Positions 24,769-32,646 of a DNA stretch of 34,396 nucleotides are shown here, piece by piece. The stretch covers positions 1 through 34,396 of the forward strand of contig JAFXUD010000029.1 of the NCBI GenBank assembly GCA_017535315.1. Direction: 5' to 3'. The notes below the pieces were generated by a model, which was not told where the DNA came from, searched no databases, and was given only the letters and a program-made list of their open reading frames with translations. Numbering within the stretch: the first letter of the stretch is position 1; the number at the start of each line of letters is the position of its first letter. The translations under genes and the position numbers were made by a program. The stretch is from Victivallales bacterium. Lineage in GTDB: Bacteria; Verrucomicrobiota; Lentisphaeria; Oligosphaerales; Oligosphaeraceae.

Positions 24769-25466
24769 TTCACCCTCCTCGCCGCTATAACTTCGTCCAG
24801 TGCGGCCTTGAGTTTCGCATTCCCCTTTCTGACCGCGATGCCGAAGTGTTCACGCGTCTCCATACGGGAAGCAGCCAGTTCACCGCCAGATTGCTCCGCC
24901 ACAACCCGCACCGTGCAGCTGTCATAGAAGATAGTATCCACTCGTCTTTCCTTGAGTGCCTGAATAGCAGGTTCATACGAATCATAGCGTATCGGGTCCA
25001 CGCCATGTAAGGAGAGGTAGAAATCGTATATAGAGGCGTCCATCACGGCGACACGCAGCTGCTCCGCGCGAATCATTGTCGGCATTGGTTCGCCCGCGCG
25101 ATAGAGGAACATCCCGCCCTCTGTCGCATACGGTATGGAAAAGTCCACCGTCTGTTGTCGTCCCTCGGTAATGATGATTCCCGAGGCGGCGAGATCGGCC
25201 TTGCCCTCACTGACCATCGGCAGAAGTTCGGGGAATTTGGCCGTGCGAATCTCCAGCGTACGCCCCAGTTTCGCGGCAGCCATACGGGCGATGTTGATTT
25301 CCTCGCCGACAATTTCACCTGTCTTTTTATCCATGTACGAATATGGCGGCATCTCGGCAGTGGTGAGAAGAATAAGCGGCGGCATGGGCTTCGACGCTTC
25401 TTCCGCGTTCCCGCCGAGCAGAACTGCACACGTCAAAATCCCTGCCGCTAACCATTTATTTATCAT
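24765..25466 (-). CDS. Periplasmic solute-binding protein, family 3 (amino-acid type)
   Basis: 233 aa. A signal peptide (MINKWLAAGILTCAVLLGGNA) is followed by an SBP_bac_3 fold: LTTAEMPPYSYMDKKTGEIVGEEINIARMAA, then LLPMVSEGKADLAASGIIITEGRQQTVDFSIPY, the conserved ligand-binding half. The start at 25466 is chosen because AGGAGG lies 7 nt upstream; an ATG further upstream (25490) would give an atypical leader. No ABC permease or ATPase gene adjoins it. It overlaps the PP2C sensor gene instead, so it may deliver ligand to the sensor rather than feed a transporter. Ligand specificity cannot be read from sequence alone. Confidence 0.88.
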   Translation of the reverse strand: MINKWLAAGILTCAVLLGGNAEEASKPMPPLILLTTAEMPPYSYMDKKTGEIVGEEINIARMAAAKLGRTLEIRTAKFPELLPMVSEGKADLAASGIIITEGRQQTVDFSIPYATEGGMFLYRAGEPMPTMIRAEQLRVAVMDASIYDFYLSLHGVDPIRYDSYEPAIQALKERRVDTIFYDSCTVRVVAEQSGGELAASRMETREHFGIAVRKGNAKLKAALDEVIAARRVK

Positions 25467-25556
25467 CTTTCGACCTCCTGACCTTCGCACACCAACGGGT
25501 TTTCCACGTTCGTGAACGACGCAACCATATCGAATGGAGCGATATTGATGTCTTTA

Positions 25557-25708
25557 GAGGTAATTGCAAAACTACCGCCCAACCGCCAAAACGCCGCAAG
25601 CGAGGGCGAAGAGCGAAAACGAAGCGTGGTGACCACGCTGAGTTTGAGCGATGAAGCCATCGCGACGCGCCGTGAAGGCGGTTGAGATGAGAGTTTTGCA
25701 ATTGCCTC
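25557..25708. mobile_element. MITE copy 3 (152 bp), TSD TTTA
   Basis: Starts GAGGTAATTGCAAAACT and ends with its near-perfect complement (one change, GCCTC for ACCTC). TTTA is directly repeated at 25553-25556 and 25709-25712. Only 6 differences from copy 2. It sits between the solute-binding protein gene and the MacB-like operon, 90 bp upstream of the SBP start, so it could influence expression of either. The rest of the 25467-25805 gap holds no gene I can support. Confidence 0.88.
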
Positions 25709-25805
25709 TTTAAGTACCATAAAAGTGATCTCCAGGTTTATTGAAATAGTTCAGTTGAATGCTATTGCCACTTGGCGCTAAGCACCAGGCACAGGACAGG
25801 TTGCC

Positions 25806-27032
25806 CTACTCGTACCTCAGGCAGTCGATGGGATTGAGGCGCGAGGCGCGCCAAGCAGGGTAAAAGCCAAAGAAAATGCCCACCAATGCGCTGAAGGTGA
25901 AGGAGATGGCGATGGAGGACTCCGTGATGAGGATGGGCCACTTCTGGATGTTGCCGACGATGAGCGCACCGCCCACGCCGCACGCCACCCCTATTAGCCC
26001 GCCAACGCAGGAGAGCACAATGGATTCCAACAGGAACTGCACGAGGATATCGACGGGGCGCGCCCCTATCGCCATGCGCAGACCAATCTCCTTTGTGCGC
26101 TCCGTCACGGAGACCAGCATGATGTTCATGATGCCAATGCCGCCCACCACCAGCGAGATGGAGGCGACGACGCCCAGCAGAATTGTCATCATGCGCGAGA
26201 TGCTGGTGACGCTGTCAACGACCTCCGTCATGTCGCGCACGTCGAAGTCGTCTGCCTTGTTCTTGCCCAGACGGTGGCGCATCCGCAGAAGCGATTCGAT
26301 CTCTGCCTTGGCAGCCTTGAGGTCATCCAGGCTATGCAGACTGACCATCAGCATGTTGACGTTGTTGAATATGGAGTTCTGAAGGACACGTCGCACGGTG
26401 GTGTAGGGCATGATGAGAATGTCGTCCTGGTCCTGCCCCATGGCGTTACTCCCCTTCTTCGCCATGACGCCCAGCACCTTGAAGGGCATGTTCCGCACGC
26501 GGATGGTCTTGCCCAACGGGTTCTCGGAGCCAAAGAGGTTCGTGGCAACCGTCTGACCGATGACGACGACACGCCGTCCGCTCTTCACATCCGCATCCGT
26601 GAAGAAGGAGCCCTCGCCGACATCCCACTTGCGCACGACGGTAAAGTCAGGCCCTACGCCATTGACGCTAGTGGCCCAGTTGTTCGCCATATACATCACC
26701 TGCGCCTGCGAGTTGATCATGGGGCAGACCGCCAGCACATAGTGCGAAATCTCCGATGCGATGCGCTCGCCGTCCTCCGCCGTGAGGGTCGTGCTCATTC
26801 CCGCGCCAAGGCGCGCACCGCCGCTCGACAGACTTCCTGGGAAGACCATGACCAGATTATGCCCCATGCCGCTGATGGAGTTCTGCATCTGCGTCGAGGC
26901 CCCCTGCCCTATCGCGATAACCGCGATGACCGCCGCAATACCGACAATAATGCCCAATGCCGTCAACGCACTGCGCACCTTGTTGCGCCAGATGGCCCGC
27001 AGGGCCACTTTGAATATCATTAGAAAACTCAT
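25806..27032 (-). CDS. MacB-like ABC transporter permease
   Basis: 408 aa. One N-terminal membrane helix (~20-42, RSALTALGIIVGIAAVIAVIAIG), a large periplasmic MacB_PCD-type domain (~45-265), then three C-terminal helices forming the FtsX domain (LLGVVASISLVVGGIGIMNIMLVSVTERTKEIGLRMAIGA). The latter stretch is the conserved MacB/FtsX signature. The ATPase is a separate polypeptide, as in many non-enterobacterial relatives. Its start overlaps the ATPase gene by ATGA. It is the last gene of the four-gene efflux operon and works by mechanotransmission, pushing periplasmic substrates towards the adaptor and TolC channel. Confidence 0.94.
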   Translation of the reverse strand: MSFLMIFKVALRAIWRNKVRSALTALGIIVGIAAVIAVIAIGQGASTQMQNSISGMGHNLVMVFPGSLSSGGARLGAGMSTTLTAEDGERIASEISHYVLAVCPMINSQAQVMYMANNWATSVNGVGPDFTVVRKWDVGEGSFFTDADVKSGRRVVVIGQTVATNLFGSENPLGKTIRVRNMPFKVLGVMAKKGSNAMGQDQDDILIMPYTTVRRVLQNSIFNNVNMLMVSLHSLDDLKAAKAEIESLLRMRHRLGKNKADDFDVRDMTEVVDSVTSISRMMTILLGVVASISLVVGGIGIMNIMLVSVTERTKEIGLRMAIGARPVDILVQFLLESIVLSCVGGLIGVACGVGGALIVGNIQKWPILITESSIAISFTFSALVGIFFGFYPAWRASRLNPIDCLRYE

Positions 27033-27697
27033 TGCACCACCTTCCCGTCGCAGACGACGATTGTCCGTTTCGCGTGAGCCGCGATGTCATCTTCGTGCGT
27101 CACCATCACTACCGTAATCCCCTCGTCGTTCAGGCTGCGCAGGAACTCGACGATTTCAATGGAGGCCTTGGTATCCAGGTTGCCCGTCGGCTCGTCCGCC
27201 AGGATGACAGACGGACGGTTCATCAGGGCTCGCGCAATGGCGACACGCTGCTGCTGTCCGCCCGAAAGTTGCGCAGGCGTATGCCAGAGGCGTCCACCTA
27301 ACCCGACCTTGGTCAGCAATTCAATCGCACGCTCGCGCCGTTCCGCATTGCTCACCTTCTTGCCATAGAAGGATGGCAGTTCCACGTTCTCGATGGCACT
27401 GGTCCTAGGAAGCAGGTTGAAATTCTGGAAGACAAAGCCCAGCTTTTCGTTGCGGATGGCCGCCAACTCGTTGCGGTTCATGCCCGCAACCTCCTTGCCA
27501 TCCAGCAGATAGGAGCCTGAACTTGGAGTGTCCAGGCAGCCAAGTATGTTCAGCAGCGTACTCTTCCCCGAGCCAGAGTGCCCCATGATAGCGACAAACT
27601 CGCCATAGTCTATCTGGAGGGAAACGCCGTTCAGCGCGTTCACCGTGCTCTCCCCCACATGATAGGTCTTGTACATCTCCTTGATTTCAATCAACAT
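27029..27697 (-). CDS. MacB/LolD-type ABC transporter ATPase
   Basis: 222 aa. Walker [11 protein letters not shown]-loop [11 protein letters not shown], signature [15 protein letters not shown], Walker [13 protein letters not shown] and switch His VTHEDD. Length and motifs match stand-alone LolD/MacB-type ATPases. The start is set at 27697 because GGAGGG lies 7 nt upstream of [12 protein letters not shown]; an ATG 15 bases earlier overlaps that same site. It follows the adaptor stop by 18 bases and is coupled to the permease by overlap. Confidence 0.95.
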   Translation of the reverse strand: MLIEIKEMYKTYHVGESTVNALNGVSLQIDYGEFVAIMGHSGSGKSTLLNILGCLDTPSSGSYLLDGKEVAGMNRNELAAIRNEKLGFVFQNFNLLPRTSAIENVELPSFYGKKVSNAERRERAIELLTKVGLGGRLWHTPAQLSGGQQQRVAIARALMNRPSVILADEPTGNLDTKASIEIVEFLRSLNDEGITVVMVTHEDDIAAHAKRTIVVCDGKVVQ

Positions 27698-27715
27698 GGC
27701 GAAGCCCTCCATGCA

Positions 27716-28963
27716 CTACCTCGGCGGTGGCCCGCCAGGCCCGCCTCCAGGCCCGCCAGGAGCTCTGCGCCCGCCGCCAGGCGGTCTCATCATAAAGGGA
27801 TTCGTCTCCTGCTTCTCCTTGCTCTTCTTAAGCTCCTCGGCGGTCATGACGCCTGTCGCAACCTCCCTGCCCTCAAGTGCTTCCTTCTCGGAAGCAACCT
27901 GGACATTGATGCCGTCGGAGATGCCCACCTCAATAGGAACTGGATGGATGTGGTTCGCGTCATCCGCCACCCACAGCACCTGCCCCGCATCAGGCGGAAC
28001 CTGCATGCCTTCAGGCACAAAACGCAGGGCCGCCGCCGAAACCGTCAGCACATCCGCTGCCTGCGATACCACGATGGAGATGGTGGCCGTCATCCCTGGA
28101 AACAGCTTCTCACCAGGGTTTTCCGCCTCGACAATCACGGGGTAGGTCACGACGTTGGAGGCCGTCGTCGCCGCCAGACGAATCTCCTTCACCTTGCCCA
28201 GAAAGCTCTCCTTGTAGGCATCAACCGTGAAATGCACCACCTGCCCCACCTCAAGAAGCCCAACATCCGCCTCTGGCACGCTGGCCTCCACCTGTATCAT
28301 TGAGAGATCCGTAGCAATCTTCAGCAAAGACGAGGCAGCCATGTTGGAGACAACGGTCTGCCCCTCATCCACATCCCTGCTCAACACCACGCCCGTAACG
28401 GGCGAGACGATGGTGCAGTAGTCGAAATCGGTCTTAGCCTTTTTGACGTTGGCCGTCGCCTGCTCGATGCTCGCCTGGTTGATTTTGATTTCAGCCAGCA
28501 GTTGGTCGCGCGTGGAAAGCTGCGCGTCATATTCGGAGTCGGATACCATCTTGCGCTCAACCAGCGTCTTGAGGCGCGCCAGCTCCTTCTCCGCGTGCGC
28601 CAAGCTGGCCTTCGTCTTCTCCAATGTGGCGTTGGCAGAGCTCAACTGAGCCTTCGCTGCACTGTACGTGGCCTCGTAGGTAGCTGGGTCAATCTGCGCA
28701 ACAACTTGCCCCTGCGTCACTTTGGAGTTATAATCCACCGCCAGGCTGATGATTTTGCCATTGACCTGTGCCCCCACCTCGACCTCCTTGATGGGCTTGA
28801 CGGTACCCGTCGCACTGACCTCCTGCGTAATCGTCCCCTTGGCAACCTTCACACGACGATAGAATACCTCGCCAGCTTTACCGCCACCACGATTTCCCTT
28901 CGCAAACCACCAACCGCCAGCGATAATCGCAAGCGCAATGACCAACCATACTATCTTCTTCAT
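27716..28963 (-). CDS. MacA-like periplasmic adaptor
   Basis: 415 aa. N-terminal membrane anchor (~4-20). Then QEVSATGTVKPIKEVEVGAQVNGKI (barrel-sandwich half), an alpha-hairpin (~80-165, Ala/Lys/Glu-rich, with SSANATLEKTKASLAHAEKEL) and the second half CTIVSPVTGVVLSRDVDEGQTV. A beta-barrel and membrane-proximal domain follow (LFPGMTATISIVV). The last ~25 residues are a Gly/Pro/Arg-rich tail not usual in MacA. AGGAGT precedes the start. It would link the MacB-like pump to the TolC-like protein encoded upstream. Confidence 0.93.
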   Translation of the reverse strand: MKKIVWLVIALAIIAGGWWFAKGNRGGGKAGEVFYRRVKVAKGTITQEVSATGTVKPIKEVEVGAQVNGKIISLAVDYNSKVTQGQVVAQIDPATYEATYSAAKAQLSSANATLEKTKASLAHAEKELARLKTLVERKMVSDSEYDAQLSTRDQLLAEIKINQASIEQATANVKKAKTDFDYCTIVSPVTGVVLSRDVDEGQTVVSNMAASSLLKIATDLSMIQVEASVPEADVGLLEVGQVVHFTVDAYKESFLGKVKEIRLAATTASNVVTYPVIVEAENPGEKLFPGMTATISIVVSQAADVLTVSAAALRFVPEGMQVPPDAGQVLWVADDANHIHPVPIEVGISDGINVQVASEKEALEGREVATGVMTAEELKKSKEKQETNPFMMRPPGGGRRAPGGPGGGPGGPPPR

Positions 28964-28980
28964 TCTACACTCCTTATATT

Positions 28981-30402
28981 CTATTCGTTGCTGTCCTGCT
29001 GATTCTCCCGATAGCGTTTTCCTGGCTCGCCAGGCAGCACGAAGTCGCCCGTCAGGTAGGCGATGGCCGCCAAAGCATCCTGACGGTCATAAATAGCCGT
29101 GACCACAGCCGCCTGCGCCGTTGAATGGGAAACCTGTGCATCCGTACGCTCCACGCTGGAGGCGCGTCCCACCTTGAACTGCTCGTTCACAATCTCCAAG
29201 TTCTGCTTGGCTGACTGCTCCGTAAGAGTCGCCACCTCCAACTGCTTTTCTGCGCGCTGTGCAACCAACACCGCCTTGCGCAACTGCTGGAACAGTTCCT
29301 GCTCCTTGGCCGCAACATCAGCACGCGCCGACTGCAGCTGCACAACAGCATCCTCTATGCGACGCAAATTGCTGCCACCGTTGAAGATAACCTGCGACAA
29401 CGAAGCCGCTCCCGTCAGATTCCAGATAAAGTCTGCTAGATTCCTGCTAGAAATGGAAGCACCAAGGCTCAGCCCCAGCGTTGGATAAAGTTCCGCAATG
29501 GTCCTATCGACATAAAGCGAAGCAGCTTCAGCACGTGCGTGTAAGGCAGCCAGCTCTGGCTCCTTCTCCTGTGCCAGTTTCAAAAGCTCCTGTAAATCAA
29601 GGTTATAATCGGTCATTCGCCCCTTGCCAAGGGTGAATTCGGGGGCCTCCGCCAGCCCCAGTGCCAAATAAAGCTCCCCCCAGGCGTTCTGGATGTTATG
29701 GGAGGTGGTCACGTGCGCCAGGACAGCGTTGTGCCAGTCAACCTCCGCTTTGGTATAGTCGTAGCTTGTGCTTTTTCCGACATCGGCCTTCGCCTTGACC
29801 TGCTCCAAATGCTCCTTGTACTGCTCCTCTGCCTGCGCAGCCACCTTGTCCAGCTCCACACAACGTTTTAGTTCAAAGAAAGCGGTGCGCACCCTGTAAA
29901 TGGCCAGGCTCTCCGCGTTCCGCAAATCCTGCTCGGCGGCACGCAGGTTCTCTCGCGCCCGTTTCACAGCCAAATTGGTCTTGCCGAAGTCCCAGACCGT
30001 CCAGTTGAGCGAGAGGTTTCCCGAATAGCTGCCTTCCAGATTAGGCTTCTGGTGATGAGGGTTGTTGTTCTTCGTGGAGCGTGTATGGCCAGCACTGGCA
30101 GTAATGGACGGCAGATTGTCCGCTCCCGCCTCCTTCACGGCAATGCGTGCAGCTGCCATCGCCTGCTGGGCACGGATCACGCTTGGCGCATAGCGGACAG
30201 CAATGTCCTCCAGCTCCTTCAGGCTCTGTGTACACTCTGCATTGAGCCCCAATTCTGCAGCCGTCACAGTCCGCTCCCCCGCCCGTTGGCTCTCAGGCTT
30301 CTGCACATGCCGCGCCTTCTCCACCGTCTTGCAGGATATAGTCAGCAACAACCCGCAGACTAGCACCCATATTCCCTTGTACCATTTTCTTGTCTGTTCC
30401 AT
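28981..30402 (-). CDS. TolC-family outer-membrane efflux protein
   Basis: 473 aa. A hydrophobic N-terminal segment ends in TISCKT, a weak lipobox-like sequence, so it may be an NodT/CusC-type lipoprotein or simply Sec-exported. Two OEP repeats: NLAVKRARENLRAAEQDLRNAE and later QNLEIVNEQFKVGRASSVERTDAQ, the conserved helix end. WTVWDFGKTNLA and LSQVIFNGGSN are typical of outer-membrane channel beta strands. It is the first gene of the efflux operon, 17 bases upstream of the MacA-like gene. AGGAGA lies 9 nt before the start. Confidence 0.93.
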   Translation of the reverse strand: MEQTRKWYKGIWVLVCGLLLTISCKTVEKARHVQKPESQRAGERTVTAAELGLNAECTQSLKELEDIAVRYAPSVIRAQQAMAAARIAVKEAGADNLPSITASAGHTRSTKNNNPHHQKPNLEGSYSGNLSLNWTVWDFGKTNLAVKRARENLRAAEQDLRNAESLAIYRVRTAFFELKRCVELDKVAAQAEEQYKEHLEQVKAKADVGKSTSYDYTKAEVDWHNAVLAHVTTSHNIQNAWGELYLALGLAEAPEFTLGKGRMTDYNLDLQELLKLAQEKEPELAALHARAEAASLYVDRTIAELYPTLGLSLGASISSRNLADFIWNLTGAASLSQVIFNGGSNLRRIEDAVVQLQSARADVAAKEQELFQQLRKAVLVAQRAEKQLEVATLTEQSAKQNLEIVNEQFKVGRASSVERTDAQVSHSTAQAAVVTAIYDRQDALAAIAYLTGDFVLPGEPGKRYRENQQDSNE

Positions 30403-30447
30403 ATATGTGGTTCTCCTTATAGCAACTTAATATTAATAATATAACGC

Positions 30448-30486
30448 TGAAAATCCGTTTTTATGTTGGCAAACAATGGATTTTCA
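30448..30486. promoter_or_regulatory. Inverted repeat in the divergent promoter region
   Basis: TGAAAATCC (30448-30456) and GGATTTTCA (30478-30486) form a perfect 9-bp inverted repeat with a 21-bp spacer, in the 296-bp divergent gap between the efflux operon and the acyl-CoA ligase gene. It could be an operator for either direction. I did not find a convincing -35/-10 pair next to it. The rest of the gap is AT-rich and non-coding. Confidence 0.35.
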
Positions 30487-30626
30487 CCTTATATAGTTTT
30501 TTCACTGCCATTTCACCATGGCAAATTACTCCACCTGGACGCGGTGATTTTTAGCTATATCACTTGAAAAATCTCGCAGTTATAATAGATTAGTAGATTG
30601 GATTTAATTTTGGGATATTTTCATAT

Positions 30627-30641
30627 TTTTGAAATTACCTC
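30627..30641. repeat. Solo MITE end
   Basis: TTTTGAAATTACCTC is an exact 15-bp match to the right terminus of MITE copy 1 (721-735). No matching left terminus is present upstream in the gap, so this is a decayed copy or chance similarity in AT-rich DNA. Confidence 0.4.
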
Positions 30642-30698
30642 TATATAAAAGCAACCACCTAAACCATAATCATAACCCCTTTACAGGAGCTCGCTTCA

Positions 30699-32504
30699 AT
30701 GAACGGATTGGACATCCAGATGAAACATAATCTGGGTCAATATTTTGACGAATGGTGTGCAAGAAAGCCAGAACTGCCTGCCTTGATGACCATGGAGAAC
30801 GATGGCCTGCTGAAAATCAGTTATGCTCAACTCCATGCAGATGCGATGGCTTGGGCCGCCTTCCTGGCAGAAAAAGGCGTCAAGAAAGGCGACCGTGTGG
30901 CTTTCATTGGCACGAAAAACCTTCGTCACTTCTATTTCTTCTATGCCTGTTGGAACCTGGGAGCCATCGCCGTTCCCGTCTGCGAAACGCTCGGCGACCC
31001 TGAAATGAGCTTCGTCCTCAAGGACTGCGCCCCAACTCTGGTCATCGCTGACAAGCAATTTCTGAAGAAGGCAACTGCCAATGCAGGTGAAATACCTGTT
31101 ATCCCACTGGACGAACTCCCCTTCAAAGCTCCGCTTGACACTAAGCCGTTGCCCCCTGCCGACGTCGATATCGACGCCATCAGCGTCCTCATCTACACCA
31201 GTGGCTCCACTGGCATGCCCAAAGGGGTGATGCTCTCGCACAAGAACATCTACACCAACGCCTACTGGGCATTGGACGCCTACCATGTCGATGAAAGTGA
31301 CAGCCTCATCTCGCTGCTCCCCTACTGGCATACCTACGCCCTGACCTGCGAAATCCTCTGCGTCATCATGGCCTCCGCCATCTGCATTGTCCCCAAGGAC
31401 ATACGCGATTTCAAGAAGAACCTGGCCAACTACAAGCCAACCATCATGATTGCGGTCCCCAGAATCGTCGAGACCTTCAAGGCCGCTATCGACAAGCAGA
31501 TTTCCAGCCTCCCCGCCAAGAAGAAGGAGCTGGTCGAGAAAGCCATCTACAACGCATCGCGCATCTTCACTGCAGGACCGCGCCTCAACGGGGGCATGCT
31601 GCGCATGGTCACCCACAAGCTATTCTACGATCCGCTGGTATTCAAGAAGTTCCGCCAGGCCTTGGGCGGTCGGCTTCGCTTCATCGTCGTCGGCGGTGCC
31701 CCCATGGACCTTGAAATCTCCATCTTCTTCAAGTTCATGGGCATCCTCACGTTGGTTGGGTATGGCCTCACCGAGACCAGTCCCGTCATCAGCTGCAACC
31801 GACCAGAAAACCACAAGCTCAGCACCTGCGGCACCCCCATGCCCTGGGTCACGCCCAACTTCAACGGTGACTTCATCTTCAAGGATGACGACGGCAATTT
31901 GGGCAAGGATGTCCATGGGCAGCTTCTCGTCAAGGGAGACTGCGTGATGAAAGGCTACTGGAACCATACCGACGCCTCCGCCAAATCCTTCGAGGACGGA
32001 TGGCTCAACACTGGCGACATGGGCTTCCTGGACAAGGACGGCTTCATCTCCATCCAGGGGCGCAAGGGCAATATGATTGTCCTCTTCGGCGGTGAAAAAC
32101 TCCATCCCGAGCACATTGAGGATGCCGTGAAGAACTCCCCCTACATCACGGAGGCCATGGTCATCGGCGAGAAATGCAAGTCCATCTACGTCTGCGTAAA
32201 CGTTGCAGCAGATGAGGTCAAGGGCATGTCCGAGGCCGAGATACTGGAAAAGGTCAAGGAGGAGGTCCACAAATACACGAAGGACCTCGCCGCCTACCAA
32301 AAGCCGCGCGACGTTCTCATCCTCCCTGAATTCAATGCCGAGGACGGCACCATGACCGCCACCCTCAAAATCCGCCGCTTCAAGGTCAAGGAACTCTACC
32401 GTGACAAAATCGAGGCCTTCCTCCAGGCCAATGGCGAGGAAATCGCCACGAAGCACGATGTCACCATCGCCTCCTCACGCATCCAGGAAAGCCTGTCAAA
32501 ATAA
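30699..32504 (+). CDS. Long-chain acyl-CoA ligase (AMP-forming)
   Basis: 601 aa, ANL superfamily; activates a fatty acid as acyl-AMP and transfers it to CoA. P-loop-like motif YTSGSTGMPKG (166-176), YGLTETSP at ~355 (adenine binding), GWLNTGD at ~434 (hinge and ribose-binding Asp), and a C-terminal Lys in the LKIRRFKVKELY segment (~557-568). The organisation suits FadD/LACS-type enzymes, but chain length specificity is unknown. AGGAG lies 9 nt before the start; an in-frame ATG at 30720 is possible but less well placed. The gene stands alone, divergent from the efflux operon. Confidence 0.94.
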   Translation: MNGLDIQMKHNLGQYFDEWCARKPELPALMTMENDGLLKISYAQLHADAMAWAAFLAEKGVKKGDRVAFIGTKNLRHFYFFYACWNLGAIAVPVCETLGDPEMSFVLKDCAPTLVIADKQFLKKATANAGEIPVIPLDELPFKAPLDTKPLPPADVDIDAISVLIYTSGSTGMPKGVMLSHKNIYTNAYWALDAYHVDESDSLISLLPYWHTYALTCEILCVIMASAICIVPKDIRDFKKNLANYKPTIMIAVPRIVETFKAAIDKQISSLPAKKKELVEKAIYNASRIFTAGPRLNGGMLRMVTHKLFYDPLVFKKFRQALGGRLRFIVVGGAPMDLEISIFFKFMGILTLVGYGLTETSPVISCNRPENHKLSTCGTPMPWVTPNFNGDFIFKDDDGNLGKDVHGQLLVKGDCVMKGYWNHTDASAKSFEDGWLNTGDMGFLDKDGFISIQGRKGNMIVLFGGEKLHPEHIEDAVKNSPYITEAMVIGEKCKSIYVCVNVAADEVKGMSEAEILEKVKEEVHKYTKDLAAYQKPRDVLILPEFNAEDGTMTATLKIRRFKVKELYRDKIEAFLQANGEEIATKHDVTIASSRIQESLSK

Positions 32505-32580
32505 GGTTACCATTAGCGACAGTCCTGCTCTTAGCACTGTATGATTTCGAGAAAGTTGGTTGGACTTACAATAAATGGCC

Positions 32581-32610
32581 TGACAGGAAAATGCTTCAGG
32601 TTTCCTGTCA
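32581..32610 (+). other. Stem-loop downstream of the acyl-CoA ligase gene
   Basis: TGACAGGAAA and TTTCCTGTCA form a perfect 10-bp stem with a 10-nt loop, 76 bp after the stop. No T tract follows, so it is a weak terminator candidate or an RNA-stability element. GAGGTAATTGC (32614-32624) next to it matches the MITE left end over 11 bp but lacks a partner. Confidence 0.5.
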
Positions 32611-32646
32611 CCAGAGGTAATTGCTAATTGCCAAAGGGACACCACC

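Noticed and set aside
22924-24927. 667-codon + strand ORF over the phosphatase gene
   Set aside because: It is the shadow of the PP2C phosphatase and solute-binding genes, which carry all expected motifs on the minus strand.
30641-32624. A composite element bounded by the two solo MITE ends around the acyl-CoA ligase
   Set aside because: The two ends point away from each other in the wrong order for one element (right-type end first, left-type end second), and no target duplication is seen.
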